From assembly GCA_023653245.1 (NCBI GenBank), contig JAMNXK010000168.1:1-5661 (forward strand): a stretch of 5,661 nucleotides of DNA. The letters run 5' to 3'. This document shows, in pieces, positions 1 through 5,536 of this stretch. The stretch's first letter is position 1. Each line of letters starts with the position of its first letter. The notes under the pieces were generated by a model. That model did not search any database. It saw nothing but the letters and a program-made list of their open reading frames with translations, and was not told the origin of the DNA. Made by a program: the position numbers and the translations under genes. The stretch comes from Tagaea sp. (GTDB lineage Bacteria; Pseudomonadota; Alphaproteobacteria; CACIAM-22H2).

Positions 1-1
1 G

Positions 2-511
2 CATTGGCTGCCCGAGGCGGATGGCGCGGCGATCGCCCGGCTCGAATCGCTCGCCGCGTTCGAGTCGCGCCTGGGCGAGACGCCCGATCCGATCCGCGCG
101 CTCGCGTGCGTGCCGCTCGACGCGACAGTTTTCGCCGCGCGCTGGCGGCTGTCGAACGCCGAAGCGGCGCGGCTGGCGCGTCTGCGCGCGCCGAAAATCG
201 AGCTCGCCGCCGAAGCGGACGCGCAAAGCTTGCGCCGTGCGTTCTACGCCTTGGGCGCGGACGCGATCGATCGCGCGTTGCTCGACGGCGCGCGATCGTC
301 GGACGCGGCGCTTTACGAAATGGCGAAAGACTGGCGGCGTCCGGTGCTGCCGGTCACCGGCGACGATCTGCGCGCGCGCGGGATCGCACCCGGGCCCGAA
401 CTCGGCCGGCTGTTGGACGAGATCGAAACGCGGTGGATCGCGTCGGATTTCCGGCAGGCGAAAGAAGAGCTCCTGGCCGCGACGCGCCCGCGCTTGCGCG
501 ACCCGGGCTGA
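2..511 (+). CDS. CCA tRNA nucleotidyltransferase / poly(A) polymerase family protein, C-terminal part (5' end outside window)
   Basis: The reading frame is open from base 2 and ends at TGA 509-511, giving 169 visible residues; the start and the catalytic nucleotidyltransferase head lie to the left. What is visible is an all-helical, Arg/Ala-rich tail. It ends in a block typical of the C-terminal domain of class II CCA-adding enzymes: PVTGDDL (visible residues about 116-122), then GIAPGPELGRLLDEIE, then RWIASDF. In this family the tail binds tRNA, while the N-terminal head adds or repairs the 3' CCA end. Without the head I cannot separate a CCA-adding enzyme from a PcnB-type poly(A) polymerase; in alphaproteobacteria the CCA role is more usual. 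A downstream ATG at 110 lies in the same frame but is internal. The gene runs tail-to-tail into hemF with a 4-base gap. Confidence 0.82.
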   Translation, partial: HWLPEADGAAIARLESLAAFESRLGETPDPIRALACVPLDATVFAARWRLSNAEAARLARLRAPKIELAAEADAQSLRRAFYALGADAIDRALLDGARSSDAALYEMAKDWRRPVLPVTGDDLRARGIAPGPELGRLLDEIETRWIASDFRQAKEELLAATRPRLRDPG

Positions 512-515
512 CGCC

Positions 516-1376
516 TCACGGCCAGCCGACGTCGGGCGGCAGGCTCATCAAGATCGCCTCGACATTGCCGCCGGTCTTGAGCCCGAAGGTCGTGCCGCGA
601 TCGTAGAGCAGATTGAACTCCACATAGCGCCCGCGCCGCGCGCGCTGGTGCTCGCGCTCGGCGTCCGTCCAGGATTCGCGCATATGGGCGCGCACCAAAG
701 GCGGGAAGGCGGCGAGGAAGGCGAGGCCCACGTCGCGGGTGAAGGCGAAATCCCGATCCCAGTCGCCGCTATCGAGATTGTCGTAGAAGATGCCGCCTAC
801 GCCGCGCGGCTCGTTGCGATGGGGCAGGAAGAAGTATTCGTCGCACCACGCTTTATAGCGCGGGTGGTACGACGGATCGTGCCGGTCGCAGGCTTGGCGA
901 TAGGCCGCGTGGAAATGCGCCGTATCGGGTTCGTGCGGCGTCATCGGCGTCAAATCGCCGCCGCCGCCGAACCACGCTTTGGTCGTGACGATATGGCGCG
1001 TGTTCATATGCGTCGCCGGCACTTTCGGCGAGCGCATATGGGCGACCAGCGAAATCCCGCTCGCCCAGAAGCGCGGATCCTCCGCCGCCCCGGGGATGTT
1101 CTTGGCGAATTCGGGCGCGAAGACGCCGTGCACGGTCGACACGTTCACGCCGACTTTTTCGAACACGCGGCCTTTCATGATCGCCATCGTGCCGCCGCCG
1201 CCAAGTGTGCCGTCGCGCTCGGTACGCGTCCAGTCCTTGCGCGCGAAACGCCCGGGCGGAAGCCCGGCATGCGGGCCGGTATCGAGCTCGTCCTCGATCG
1301 CCTCGAATTCGGCGCAGATCCGGTCGCGCAATTCGCGGAACCAGGACTGGGCTTGGGCTTTGCGTTCGTTGGTCAT
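516..1376 (-). CDS. hemF: Oxygen-dependent coproporphyrinogen III oxidase (HemF)
   Basis: This 286-residue cytoplasmic enzyme decarboxylates coproporphyrinogen III to protoporphyrinogen IX using O2, in heme biosynthesis. The family signature is complete. There is a Gly-rich stretch [10 protein letters not shown] (about 56-65), ATHMNTRHI (121-129), [11 protein letters not shown] (134-144), the AHFH histidines (154 and 156), [18 protein letters not shown] (175-192), GGIFYDNL (194-201) and [16 protein letters not shown] (247-262), ending in [14 protein letters not shown]. Conserved histidines that could serve as ligand or catalytic residues include 113, 123, 154, 156 and 186. The protein stops only six residues after SLPP, whereas the E. 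coli enzyme (299 residues) continues past this point; this may be normal for the lineage. The ATG overlaps the trmL stop as ATGA, and a weak GGAAG lies 4 bases upstream, so translation is probably coupled to trmL. Confidence 0.97.
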   Translation of the reverse strand: MTNERKAQAQSWFRELRDRICAEFEAIEDELDTGPHAGLPPGRFARKDWTRTERDGTLGGGGTMAIMKGRVFEKVGVNVSTVHGVFAPEFAKNIPGAAEDPRFWASGISLVAHMRSPKVPATHMNTRHIVTTKAWFGGGGDLTPMTPHEPDTAHFHAAYRQACDRHDPSYHPRYKAWCDEYFFLPHRNEPRGVGGIFYDNLDSGDWDRDFAFTRDVGLAFLAAFPPLVRAHMRESWTDAEREHQRARRGRYVEFNLLYDRGTTFGLKTGGNVEAILMSLPPDVGWP

Positions 1377-1843
1377 GCGGCTTCCGGGAACGCGTCAAGT
1401 TGTCGCAAGGCTTCGGCGGCCGCGATCCCGGCGGCGATGGCGACGTTGAGCGAACGCGCCCCCGCCGCCAGGGGAATCGCCACGCGCGAATCGGCTTGGG
1501 CGTGGACCGCATCGGGCACGCCCGCACTTTCCCGGCCGAACAGCAGCGTGTCGCCGGATGCGAAGGCGAAGCGCGGCAGGGGGGTCGCACCTTTGGTCGT
1601 CAGCAGCACCAAGCGCCGGGGCCGCGCGGTTTCAAGGTAGCGGGCCCAGCTTGTGTGGCGGTTCAGTGAAACCTGATCCAAATAATCCATGCCGGCCCGG
1701 CGCAGCTTGGGCGCGGACCAGACGAATCCGCAAGGCTCGATCACGTCCACACCCAGATCCAGACACGCGGCCAGACGCAGAATCGCCCCCACATTCGGGG
1801 CGATATCGGGCTCGTAGAGGGCAAGGCGGATCGGACCGGGCAT
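1373..1843 (-). CDS. trmL: tRNA (cytidine(34)-2'-O)-methyltransferase, SPOUT family (TrmL/YibK)
   Basis: The product has 156 residues, against 157 for E. coli TrmL, and is a knotted SPOUT methyltransferase. In E. coli the enzyme methylates the wobble ribose of two tRNA-Leu species using S-adenosylmethionine. All three SPOUT motifs are visible. Motif 1 is [20 protein letters not shown] (about 7-26, with Asn17 and Gly19); motif 2 is [11 protein letters not shown] (100-110, with Gly103 and Glu105); motif 3 is [20 protein letters not shown] (130-149, with Ser131 and Asn133). TTKG (82-85) and the [11 protein letters not shown] region also match the subfamily. It is the first gene of a two-gene minus-strand unit and overlaps hemF by 4 bases. 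The ATG at 1843 begins the family-length protein and sits beside a short inverted repeat; no strong ribosome binding site is seen. The exact tRNA target in this organism is inferred from the family. Confidence 0.94.
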   Translation of the reverse strand: MPGPIRLALYEPDIAPNVGAILRLAACLDLGVDVIEPCGFVWSAPKLRRAGMDYLDQVSLNRHTSWARYLETARPRRLVLLTTKGATPLPRFAFASGDTLLFGRESAGVPDAVHAQADSRVAIPLAAGARSLNVAIAAGIAAAEALRQLDAFPEAA

Positions 1844-1857
1844 GGTGCGGTCGCACC
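1844..1857. repeat. Short inverted repeat abutting the trmL start codon
   Basis: GGTGCG (1844-1849) and CGCACC (1852-1857) are perfect inverted arms with a 2-base spacer, immediately in front of the minus-strand ATG of trmL. In the mRNA they would lie where a ribosome binding site is expected, and only a GGGTG-like stretch lies further out. The position allows a role as an operator or translation-limiting element, but a 6-base GC-rich arm can arise by chance in this base composition. Confidence 0.35.
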
Positions 1858-1935
1858 CTAACCCGACCTATTCCCCGCGCGCAAAGGGCGGTAACGACGA
1901 ACGAATTCGGCTTTTCGGCGGCGACACGCTAGACT

Positions 1936-1964
1936 TTGCATCCGGGCGTCCGATGTTCTATACC
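1936..1964 (+). promoter_or_regulatory. Predicted sigma70-type promoter of petABC
   Basis: TTGCAT (1936-1941) and TATACC (1959-1964) are separated by 17 bases and lie in the least GC-rich part of the divergent intergenic region. This fits the housekeeping -35/-10 pattern (the -10 reads CTATAC in context). Transcription would begin near 1971, leaving a leader of about 70 bases before petA. The call is based on sequence resemblance only. A much weaker minus-strand candidate for trmL-hemF (TTGCGC at 1884-1879 and TTAGGG at 1861-1856, spacer 17) is not listed as a feature. Confidence 0.5.
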
Positions 1965-1967
1965 CGG

Positions 1968-1977
1968 CCGGTACCGG
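1968..1977. promoter_or_regulatory. Perfect 10-base palindrome at the predicted petABC transcription start
   Basis: CCGGTACCGG is a perfect palindrome centred between 1972 and 1973, just downstream of the predicted -10 box and over the expected start of transcription. A dyad in this place could be an operator that blocks open-complex formation. It does not match an FNR-type or other regulator site that I recognise. Its length and GC content make chance occurrence possible. Confidence 0.3.
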
Positions 1978-2025
1978 TTCGGGGGCCGCGCGAGCGGACG
2001 GACCGCAAGACGCGACGGGGCGAAC

Positions 2026-2032
2026 GAGAGGA
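2026..2032 (+). promoter_or_regulatory. Ribosome binding site that decides the petA start
   Basis: GAGAGGA lies 7 bases before the ATG at 2040. This supports 2040 over the in-frame upstream ATG at 1842 (which would overlap trmL's start and add 66 residues of non-family sequence containing the promoter) and over the in-frame ATG at 2070, which has no such site. Confidence 0.75.
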
Positions 2033-2039
2033 TCGAGGC

Positions 2040-2615
2040 ATGGCTCAGGCGGGTTCGACGTCCAATACGATGGCCGAAGGGGAGGGGCGCAAGCACCCCG
2101 ACGGCTCGACGCGTCGCGACTTCCTTTATCTCGCCACCGGCGCCTTCGCCGGCACCGGCGCGGTTCTGTCGGGATGGGCTTTCATCCACTCGATGAACCC
2201 GGCCGCCGACGTGCTGGCCCTCGCCTCGACCGAGGTCAATCTCCAGCCCATCGCCCAGGGCCAGTCGATCACCGTGACCTGGCGCGGCAAGCCGGTGTTC
2301 GTGCGCCATCGCACGGCCGACGAGATCGCCAAGGCCAAAGCCGACGACGCGGCCGCTTTGCCCGACCCGCAGCCCGACGCCAAGCGCGTGCAGCGCGAGC
2401 AATGGCTCGTGCTGCTCGGCGTGTGCACCCATCTGGGCTGCGTGCCGCTCGGCCAGAAGCCGGCGGACGAAAAAGGCGCTTACGGCGGCTGGTTCTGCCC
2501 CTGCCACGGCTCGCATTACGACACGTCGGGGCGCATCCGCCGCGGGCCGGCGCCGAAGAACCTGGAAGTCCCGACCTACGCGTTCACCAACGACACCACC
2601 ATCCGGATCGGCTGA
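2040..2615 (+). CDS. petA: Ubiquinol-cytochrome c reductase iron-sulfur subunit (Rieske protein)
   Basis: This is the Rieske [2Fe-2S] subunit of cytochrome bc1, taking an electron from ubiquinol at the Qo site and passing it to cytochrome c1. The product is 191 residues, a normal length. The N-terminus carries a Tat-type signal anchor: STRRDFLY (about 23-30), then a hydrophobic, Gly/Ala-rich segment (31-50) that stays as the single membrane helix. The cluster-binding boxes are CTHLGC (129-134) and CPCHGSHYD (153-161). Ligands should be Cys129, His131, Cys153 and His156, with Cys134-Cys155 as the structural disulfide. The conserved Pro loop [10 protein letters not shown] follows at 169-178. 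It is the first gene of petABC; its stop lies 8 bases before petB, and its TGA is part of petB's TGAGG ribosome binding site. Start choice rests on GAGAGGA 7 bases upstream. Confidence 0.97.
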   Translation: MAQAGSTSNTMAEGEGRKHPDGSTRRDFLYLATGAFAGTGAVLSGWAFIHSMNPAADVLALASTEVNLQPIAQGQSITVTWRGKPVFVRHRTADEIAKAKADDAAALPDPQPDAKRVQREQWLVLLGVCTHLGCVPLGQKPADEKGAYGGWFCPCHGSHYDTSGRIRRGPAPKNLEVPTYAFTNDTTIRIG

Positions 2616-2623
2616 GGCGCAAG

Positions 2624-3898
2624 ATGGCCAAGTACGATTACGTCCCCTCGCCGTTCATGGCGAATTCGATCGTGAAGTGGGTGGATTACCGCCTGCCGAT
2701 CTTCGAACTCATCGACCGCGAATTGGTGAAATACCCCGCACCCCGGAACCTGAACTATTTCTGGAATTTCGGGTCGCTCGCCGGGATCATGCTCGTGATC
2801 ATGATCCTGTCGGGGATTTTCCTGGCCATGAACTACAACCCGTCCACGGCGGGCGCGTTCGACTCGGTCGAGCGCATCATGCGCGACGTGAATTACGGCT
2901 GGCTGATCCGCTACATCCACATGAACGGCGCCTCGATGTTCTTCATCGTGGTGTACATCCACATGTTCCGCGGCCTCTATTACGGTTCGTACAAGTATCC
3001 GCGCGAGATCCTGTGGTGGCTGGGCTTGCTCATCTTCCTGCTGATGATGGCCACCGCCTTCATGGGCTACGTGCTGCCCTGGGGCCAGATGTCGTTCTGG
3101 GGGGCGACGGTCATCACCAATCTGTTCTCGGCCTTCCCGATCGTGGGCGAGCCGATCGTGCTGTGGCTGTGGGGCGGTTTCTCGGTCGACAACCCGACGC
3201 TCAACCGCTTCTTCGCGCTGCATTACCTGATGCCCTTCGTGATCGCCGGCGTGGTGCTGCTGCACCTGTGGGCGCTGCACGTGCACGGCTCGAACAACCC
3301 GCTGGGGATCGACGCCAAAGGCCCGCAAGACAAGATCCCGTTCCACCCGTACTACACGGTCAAGGACGCGTTCGGCCTGGGCGTGTTCATGATCTTCTAC
3401 TGCTACTTCGTCTTCTTCAGCCCCTACACGCTGGGCCATCCGGACAATTGGATCCCGGCCAACCCGCTGGTCACCCCGCCGCATATCGTGCCCGAATGGT
3501 ACTTCCTGCCGTTCTACGCGATCTTGCGCGCGGTGCCCGACAAGCTGGGCGGCGTGTTGCTGATGTTCGGCTCGATCGCGATCCTGTTCCTGCTGCCCTG
3601 GCTCGACACCTCGCGCGTGCGCTCGGCGCGCTTCCGGCCGACCTACAAGATCTTCTTCTGGATCTTCGTGGTGTGCTGCGGCGCGCTCGGCTGGGCGGGT
3701 GCGATGCCGGCCGAAGGCGTGCCGCTGCTGGTCGGCCAGATCGCGACGGTCTGGTACTTCGCCCATTTCCTGATCTTCCTGCCGCTGCTCGGCTGGTTCG
3801 AACGGCCGCTGCCGCTGCCCGCATCGATCGCCGAGCCGGTCTTGGGCGGCGGAAAAGCGGGTGCGATGGCGACGGCTAAGCCGATGGAGAAGGCGTGA
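2624..3898 (+). CDS. petB: Cytochrome b of the bc1 complex
   Basis: This 424-residue integral membrane core subunit carries the low- and high-potential b hemes and the Qo and Qi quinone sites. Eight membrane helices are readable at about 47-70, 95-118, 128-150, 195-220, 248-270, 307-327, 343-361 and 370-391. The heme-ligand histidine pairs are His99/His113 and His200/His214, each spaced 14 as in the family. The Qo motif PEWY is at 290-293 (Glu291) and the [13 protein letters not shown] segment at 148-160. The Qi-site region LHVHGSNNP (His219) and Lys247-Asp248 are also present. The protein is a single chain, as in mitochondria and proteobacteria, not the split b6/subunit IV form. It ends in a flexible Ala/Lys-rich tail. 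The ATG at 2624 follows GAGG (2614-2617) by 6 bases. Its TGA overlaps the petC ATG by one base. Confidence 0.98.
   Translation: MAKYDYVPSPFMANSIVKWVDYRLPIFELIDRELVKYPAPRNLNYFWNFGSLAGIMLVIMILSGIFLAMNYNPSTAGAFDSVERIMRDVNYGWLIRYIHMNGASMFFIVVYIHMFRGLYYGSYKYPREILWWLGLLIFLLMMATAFMGYVLPWGQMSFWGATVITNLFSAFPIVGEPIVLWLWGGFSVDNPTLNRFFALHYLMPFVIAGVVLLHLWALHVHGSNNPLGIDAKGPQDKIPFHPYYTVKDAFGLGVFMIFYCYFVFFSPYTLGHPDNWIPANPLVTPPHIVPEWYFLPFYAILRAVPDKLGGVLLMFGSIAILFLLPWLDTSRVRSARFRPTYKIFFWIFVVCCGALGWAGAMPAEGVPLLVGQIATVWYFAHFLIFLPLLGWFERPLPLPASIAEPVLGGGKAGAMATAKPMEKA
3886..3893 (+). promoter_or_regulatory. Ribosome binding site of petC inside the end of petB
   Basis: GGAGAAGG lies within the last codons of petB. 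The GGAG core is 8 bases from the ATG at 3898, which supports that ATG. The GTG three bases earlier (3895) would add only one Met and is less well spaced. The arrangement implies translational coupling of petC to petB. Confidence 0.65.
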
Positions 3899-4665
3899 TG
3901 CGGACGGCGAAACTTCTGATCGCTTCGGTGCTGGCGTTGGGTTTGGGCGCGGGGGCGGCGCTGGCCGCGTCGGGCCCCAAGCCGCCGACCCAAGAATGGC
4001 CGCATACCGGTTTCTTCGGCACCTTCGACCGTGCCGCCTTGCAGCGCGGCTATCAGGTCTACAAGGAAGTCTGTGCCGCCTGCCACGCGATGAAGCAGAT
4101 CCGCTATCGCAACCTCGAAGGCATCGGCCTGTCGAACGCCGAGATCGCGGCCCTCGCCAAGGAATACGAAGTCACCGACGGCCCCAACGACGACGGCGAG
4201 ATGTTCCAGCGTCCGGCGCGCCCCGCCGACCGCTTCAAGTCGCCCTTCGCCAACGAATTGGCGGCGCGCGCGGCCAATGGCGGCGCCTATCCGTTAGATC
4301 TGTCGCTGATCGCCAAGAACCGCGCGGGCGGCGAGAATTACGTCTACGCGCTGCTCACCGGCTATCGCGAGCGTCCGCCCGCGGGCGTGACGATGATGGA
4401 AGGCATGTCCTACAACGACTGGTTCCCCGGCCATCAGATTGCGATGTCCGCCCCGCTCTCGGCCGACCGCGTGACCTATGCCGACGGCACGCCCGCGACT
4501 GTCGAGCGCATGGCCAAGGACGTATCGACGTTCCTCGCCTGGGCGGCCTCGCCCCATCTTGAGGCGCGCAACGCGCTGGGCGTGAAGGTGATGCTGTTCT
4601 TGTTCATCCTCACCGGCCTGCTCTACGCGACCAAGCGCAAGATCTGGCGCAACATCAAGCACTGA
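3898..4665 (+). CDS. petC: Cytochrome c1 of the bc1 complex
   Basis: This 255-residue subunit carries electrons from the Rieske protein to soluble or membrane cytochrome c. An N-terminal Sec signal peptide (basic start MRTAK, hydrophobic 6-20) ends in ALA at about 21-23. The heme c attachment site is CAACH (Cys59, Cys62, His63), and the sixth ligand should be Met183 in QIAMSAPL. Conserved c1 blocks include RYRNLEGIGLS (69-79), RPARPADRFKSPFANE (105-120), NGGAYPLDLSLIAKNR (127-142), NYVYALLTGY (147-156) and YNDWFPGHQIAM (172-183). A C-terminal membrane anchor spans about 229-245 and is followed by a positively charged end (KRKIWRNIKH), so the heme domain faces the periplasm. The only cysteines are the two heme-binding ones, so the extra disulfide of some Rhodobacter c1 proteins is absent. 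It is the last gene of the operon, with a terminator 27 bases after the stop. Confidence 0.97.
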   Translation: MRTAKLLIASVLALGLGAGAALAASGPKPPTQEWPHTGFFGTFDRAALQRGYQVYKEVCAACHAMKQIRYRNLEGIGLSNAEIAALAKEYEVTDGPNDDGEMFQRPARPADRFKSPFANELAARAANGGAYPLDLSLIAKNRAGGENYVYALLTGYRERPPAGVTMMEGMSYNDWFPGHQIAMSAPLSADRVTYADGTPATVERMAKDVSTFLAWAASPHLEARNALGVKVMLFLFILTGLLYATKRKIWRNIKH

Positions 4666-4691
4666 GCCTCCGGGCTTCGGCGCGCGCGACC

Positions 4692-4722
4692 AAGGCCGGC
4701 GGGGCAACCCGCCGGCCTTTTT
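4692..4722 (+). terminator. Intrinsic terminator of petABC
   Basis: A perfect 10-base GC stem, GGCCGGCGGG (4694-4703) with CCCGCCGGCC (4708-4717), is closed by a GCAA tetraloop and extended by two A-T pairs (4692-4693 with 4718-4719). It runs directly into TTTTT (4718-4722). It lies 27 bases after the petC stop and has the form of a strong rho-independent terminator. Genes to the right should therefore need their own promoter. Confidence 0.93.
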
Positions 4723-4725
4723 CGT

Positions 4726-4745
4726 CCGGGGCGGCTTCCGCCCGG
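4726..4745 (+). repeat. GC-rich hairpin between the petC terminator and the small gene
   Basis: CCGGG (4726-4730) can pair with CCCGG (4741-4745). After one bulged G, CGG (4732-4734) pairs with CCG (4738-4740) around a CTT loop. No T-run follows, so it is not a second terminator of the usual kind. It ends 5 bases before the AAAGG that serves the gene at 4763 and could influence that gene's translation. Confidence 0.3.
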
Positions 4746-4762
4746 CGCCCAAAGGTCATAAA

Positions 4763-4978
4763 ATGATGACCATGTCCCCGCCCGACGATCCGATCCGAAA
4801 CGACCCCAGACCGACGGTCCCGCGCCCGTCGGATGACGGCCCGTTGACGCCGGAGGAGATCGCGTTCCGGCGGGCTGCGATCGACCGGTTCCGCGCCCGG
4901 ATTTTGGCGCTGCCGGACGTCGATTCGAGAAACTGGGAAGAGATTCGGCGCGATCTCAACGAAATCGAGCATCGTTGA
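4763..4978 (+). CDS. Small protein of unknown function; possible divergent antitoxin partner of the downstream VapC
   Basis: I do not recognise this 71-residue protein as a known family. Residues 1-28 are rich in Pro and Asp and look disordered. Residues 29-50 form a likely amphipathic helix starting with LTPEE. Then comes ALPDVDSRNWEEIRRDLNE (49-67), which loosely resembles the ALPxxDxRxxEEI tail of some VapB antitoxins that docks into VapC; this is inference from memory, not an alignment. There is no N-terminal ribbon-helix-helix or other DNA-binding fold, no signal peptide, no Cys and no membrane segment. AAAGG (4751-4755) sits 7 bases before the ATG at 4763; ATGs at 4766 and 4772 are alternatives. 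It follows a strong terminator and precedes vapC by 144 bases on the same strand. It could also be an unrelated lineage-specific protein, or a spurious ORF, although the ribosome binding site argues against that. Confidence 0.6.
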   Translation: MMTMSPPDDPIRNDPRPTVPRPSDDGPLTPEEIAFRRAAIDRFRARILALPDVDSRNWEEIRRDLNEIEHR

Positions 4979-5002
4979 CGTTCGGCTGGACCGAGATATA
5001 CC
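4975..5002 (+). promoter_or_regulatory. Possible promoter for vapC overlapping the end of the small gene
   Basis: TTGACG (4975-4980) and TATACC (4997-5002) are spaced by 16 bases. The -35 box spans the TGA stop of the small gene (4976-4978). The -10 resembles the one proposed for petABC. If used, vapC would have a leader of roughly 110 bases and could be transcribed without the small gene. The evidence is resemblance to consensus only. Confidence 0.4.
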
Positions 5003-5012
5003 CATCACCCAC

Positions 5013-5028
5013 TGGATAACTCAATCCA
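5013..5028. repeat. Inverted repeat in the vapC leader (first)
   Basis: TGGAT (5013-5017) and ATCCA (5024-5028) are perfect inverted arms with a 6-base spacer, in the most AT-rich part of the window (10 G or C in the 30 bases 5021-5050). The right arm overlaps a tandem CAATC CAATC (5022-5031). It could be a regulator half-site pair or a weak hairpin. Confidence 0.3.
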
Positions 5029-5072
5029 ATCAACCAGATTCCATTTTTCTGCGGCCGTTTGGCCTGAATTGG

Positions 5073-5092
5073 TCTATCGCTTCGTCGATAGA
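5073..5092. repeat. Inverted repeat in the vapC leader, 30 bases before its start
   Basis: TCTATCG (5073-5079) and CGATAGA (5086-5092) are perfect 7-base inverted arms around a 6-base CTTCGT spacer. A smaller dyad, GGCC GTTT GGCC, lies at 5053-5064. The position upstream of a toxin gene suits an operator for autoregulation or an mRNA hairpin, but no regulator is identified. Confidence 0.4.
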
Positions 5093-5122
5093 GCGTTTCC
5101 CCGATTCGAAGCAAGAGCAACC

Positions 5123-5536
5123 ATGACCGATGCGGTTGAACGGTACGCGGTTGTCGTCGATGCTTCGGCTATCGTAGCGATCGTTTTCGAAGAAGCTGAC
5201 GCAGCCGAAATGCGCCATATCATCGAGAGTACGCGCCGCGTATCGATGTCCGCCGCGACTTTTTTTGAGACTTCGATGGTGCTTGTTGGCAGGAAAGGGC
5301 CTGCCGCCGTCGTGATGCTGGACAGCTTGATCCGCGACCTCCGCATCGCGATCGTCCCCTTCGACGCGGGCCAAGCGACTCTGGCTCGGGAAGCCTTCAT
5401 CCGCTACGGCAAGGGCCGTCACGTTGCCGCGCTGAACTTTGGCGACTGCATGGCCTATGCGCTGGCGAAGTCGCTCGATCTGCCCTTGCTGCACAAGGGC
5501 TCGGACTTCGCCGCGACGGATCTGAAACCGCTCTAG
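5123..5536 (+). CDS. vapC: PIN-domain ribonuclease toxin, VapC family
   Basis: The 137-residue product is a full-length VapC-type PIN nuclease; such toxins cut tRNA or other RNA in a metal-dependent way and are normally held inactive by VapB. The four acidic residues expected at the metal site are present: Asp13 in VVDASAI, Glu49 in FFETS, Asp108 in NFGDC and Asp128 in KGSDF. The stretch RYGKGRHVAALNFGDCMAYALA (94-115) is highly characteristic. The ATG at 5123 gives the usual VapC N-terminus and has a weak AAGAG 5 bases upstream; an in-frame TTG at 5069 would add 18 residues with no family match. GC content of the first part is lower than in the pet genes, which hints at horizontal acquisition. 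No VapB-like gene is directly upstream or downstream, and the only nearby candidate partner is the 71-residue protein. The target RNA cannot be told from the sequence. Confidence 0.93.
   Translation: MTDAVERYAVVVDASAIVAIVFEEADAAEMRHIIESTRRVSMSAATFFETSMVLVGRKGPAAVVMLDSLIRDLRIAIVPFDAGQATLAREAFIRYGKGRHVAALNFGDCMAYALAKSLDLPLLHKGSDFAATDLKPL

Noticed and set aside
21..1640. Long plus-strand ORF of 539 codons across the cca-type gene, hemF and trmL
   Set aside because: It is a shadow in GC-rich DNA: Arg/Ala-rich, low-complexity protein with no family features, opposite hemF and trmL, which have complete family motifs.
1856..1884. Minus-strand promoter for trmL-hemF (TTGCGC, 17 bases, TTAGGG)
   Set aside because: The spacing is good but both boxes are poor matches, and the start would fall inside the small dyad almost at the ATG. 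Too weak to list as a feature.
1842..2039. In-frame 66-residue N-terminal extension of the Rieske protein starting at ATG 1842
   Set aside because: It covers the predicted promoter, lacks a ribosome binding site, matches no Rieske N-terminus and would place the Tat motif far from the N-terminus. The ATG at 2040 has GAGAGGA and gives the family length.
2576..3766. Minus-strand ORF of 396 codons opposite petB
   Set aside because: It is an antisense shadow with His/Arg/Gln-rich composition and no recognisable motif; petB on the other strand is unambiguous.
2677..3879. Plus-strand ORF of 400 codons in another frame of petB
   Set aside because: Arg/Pro-rich out-of-frame translation of petB with no domain of its own.
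4726..4745. Second terminator after petC
   Set aside because: A hairpin is possible but has a bulge, a 3-base loop and no following T-run. The 4692-4722 structure already meets every criterion.
5022..5050. attC/att-like or IS end in the AT-rich leader
   Set aside because: Only a tandem CAATC and short dyads are present. There are no long terminal inverted repeats, no transposase or integrase and no flanking target duplication.
5069..5122. TTG start that would add 18 residues to VapC
   Set aside because: No ribosome binding site precedes it, the extension matches nothing in the family, and ATG 5123 gives the normal VapC length.
5030..5494. Minus-strand ORF of 154 codons opposite vapC
   Set aside because: It lies wholly antisense to the clearly recognisable PIN gene and shows no family features. 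An antisense RNA remains possible, but this protein is not supported.
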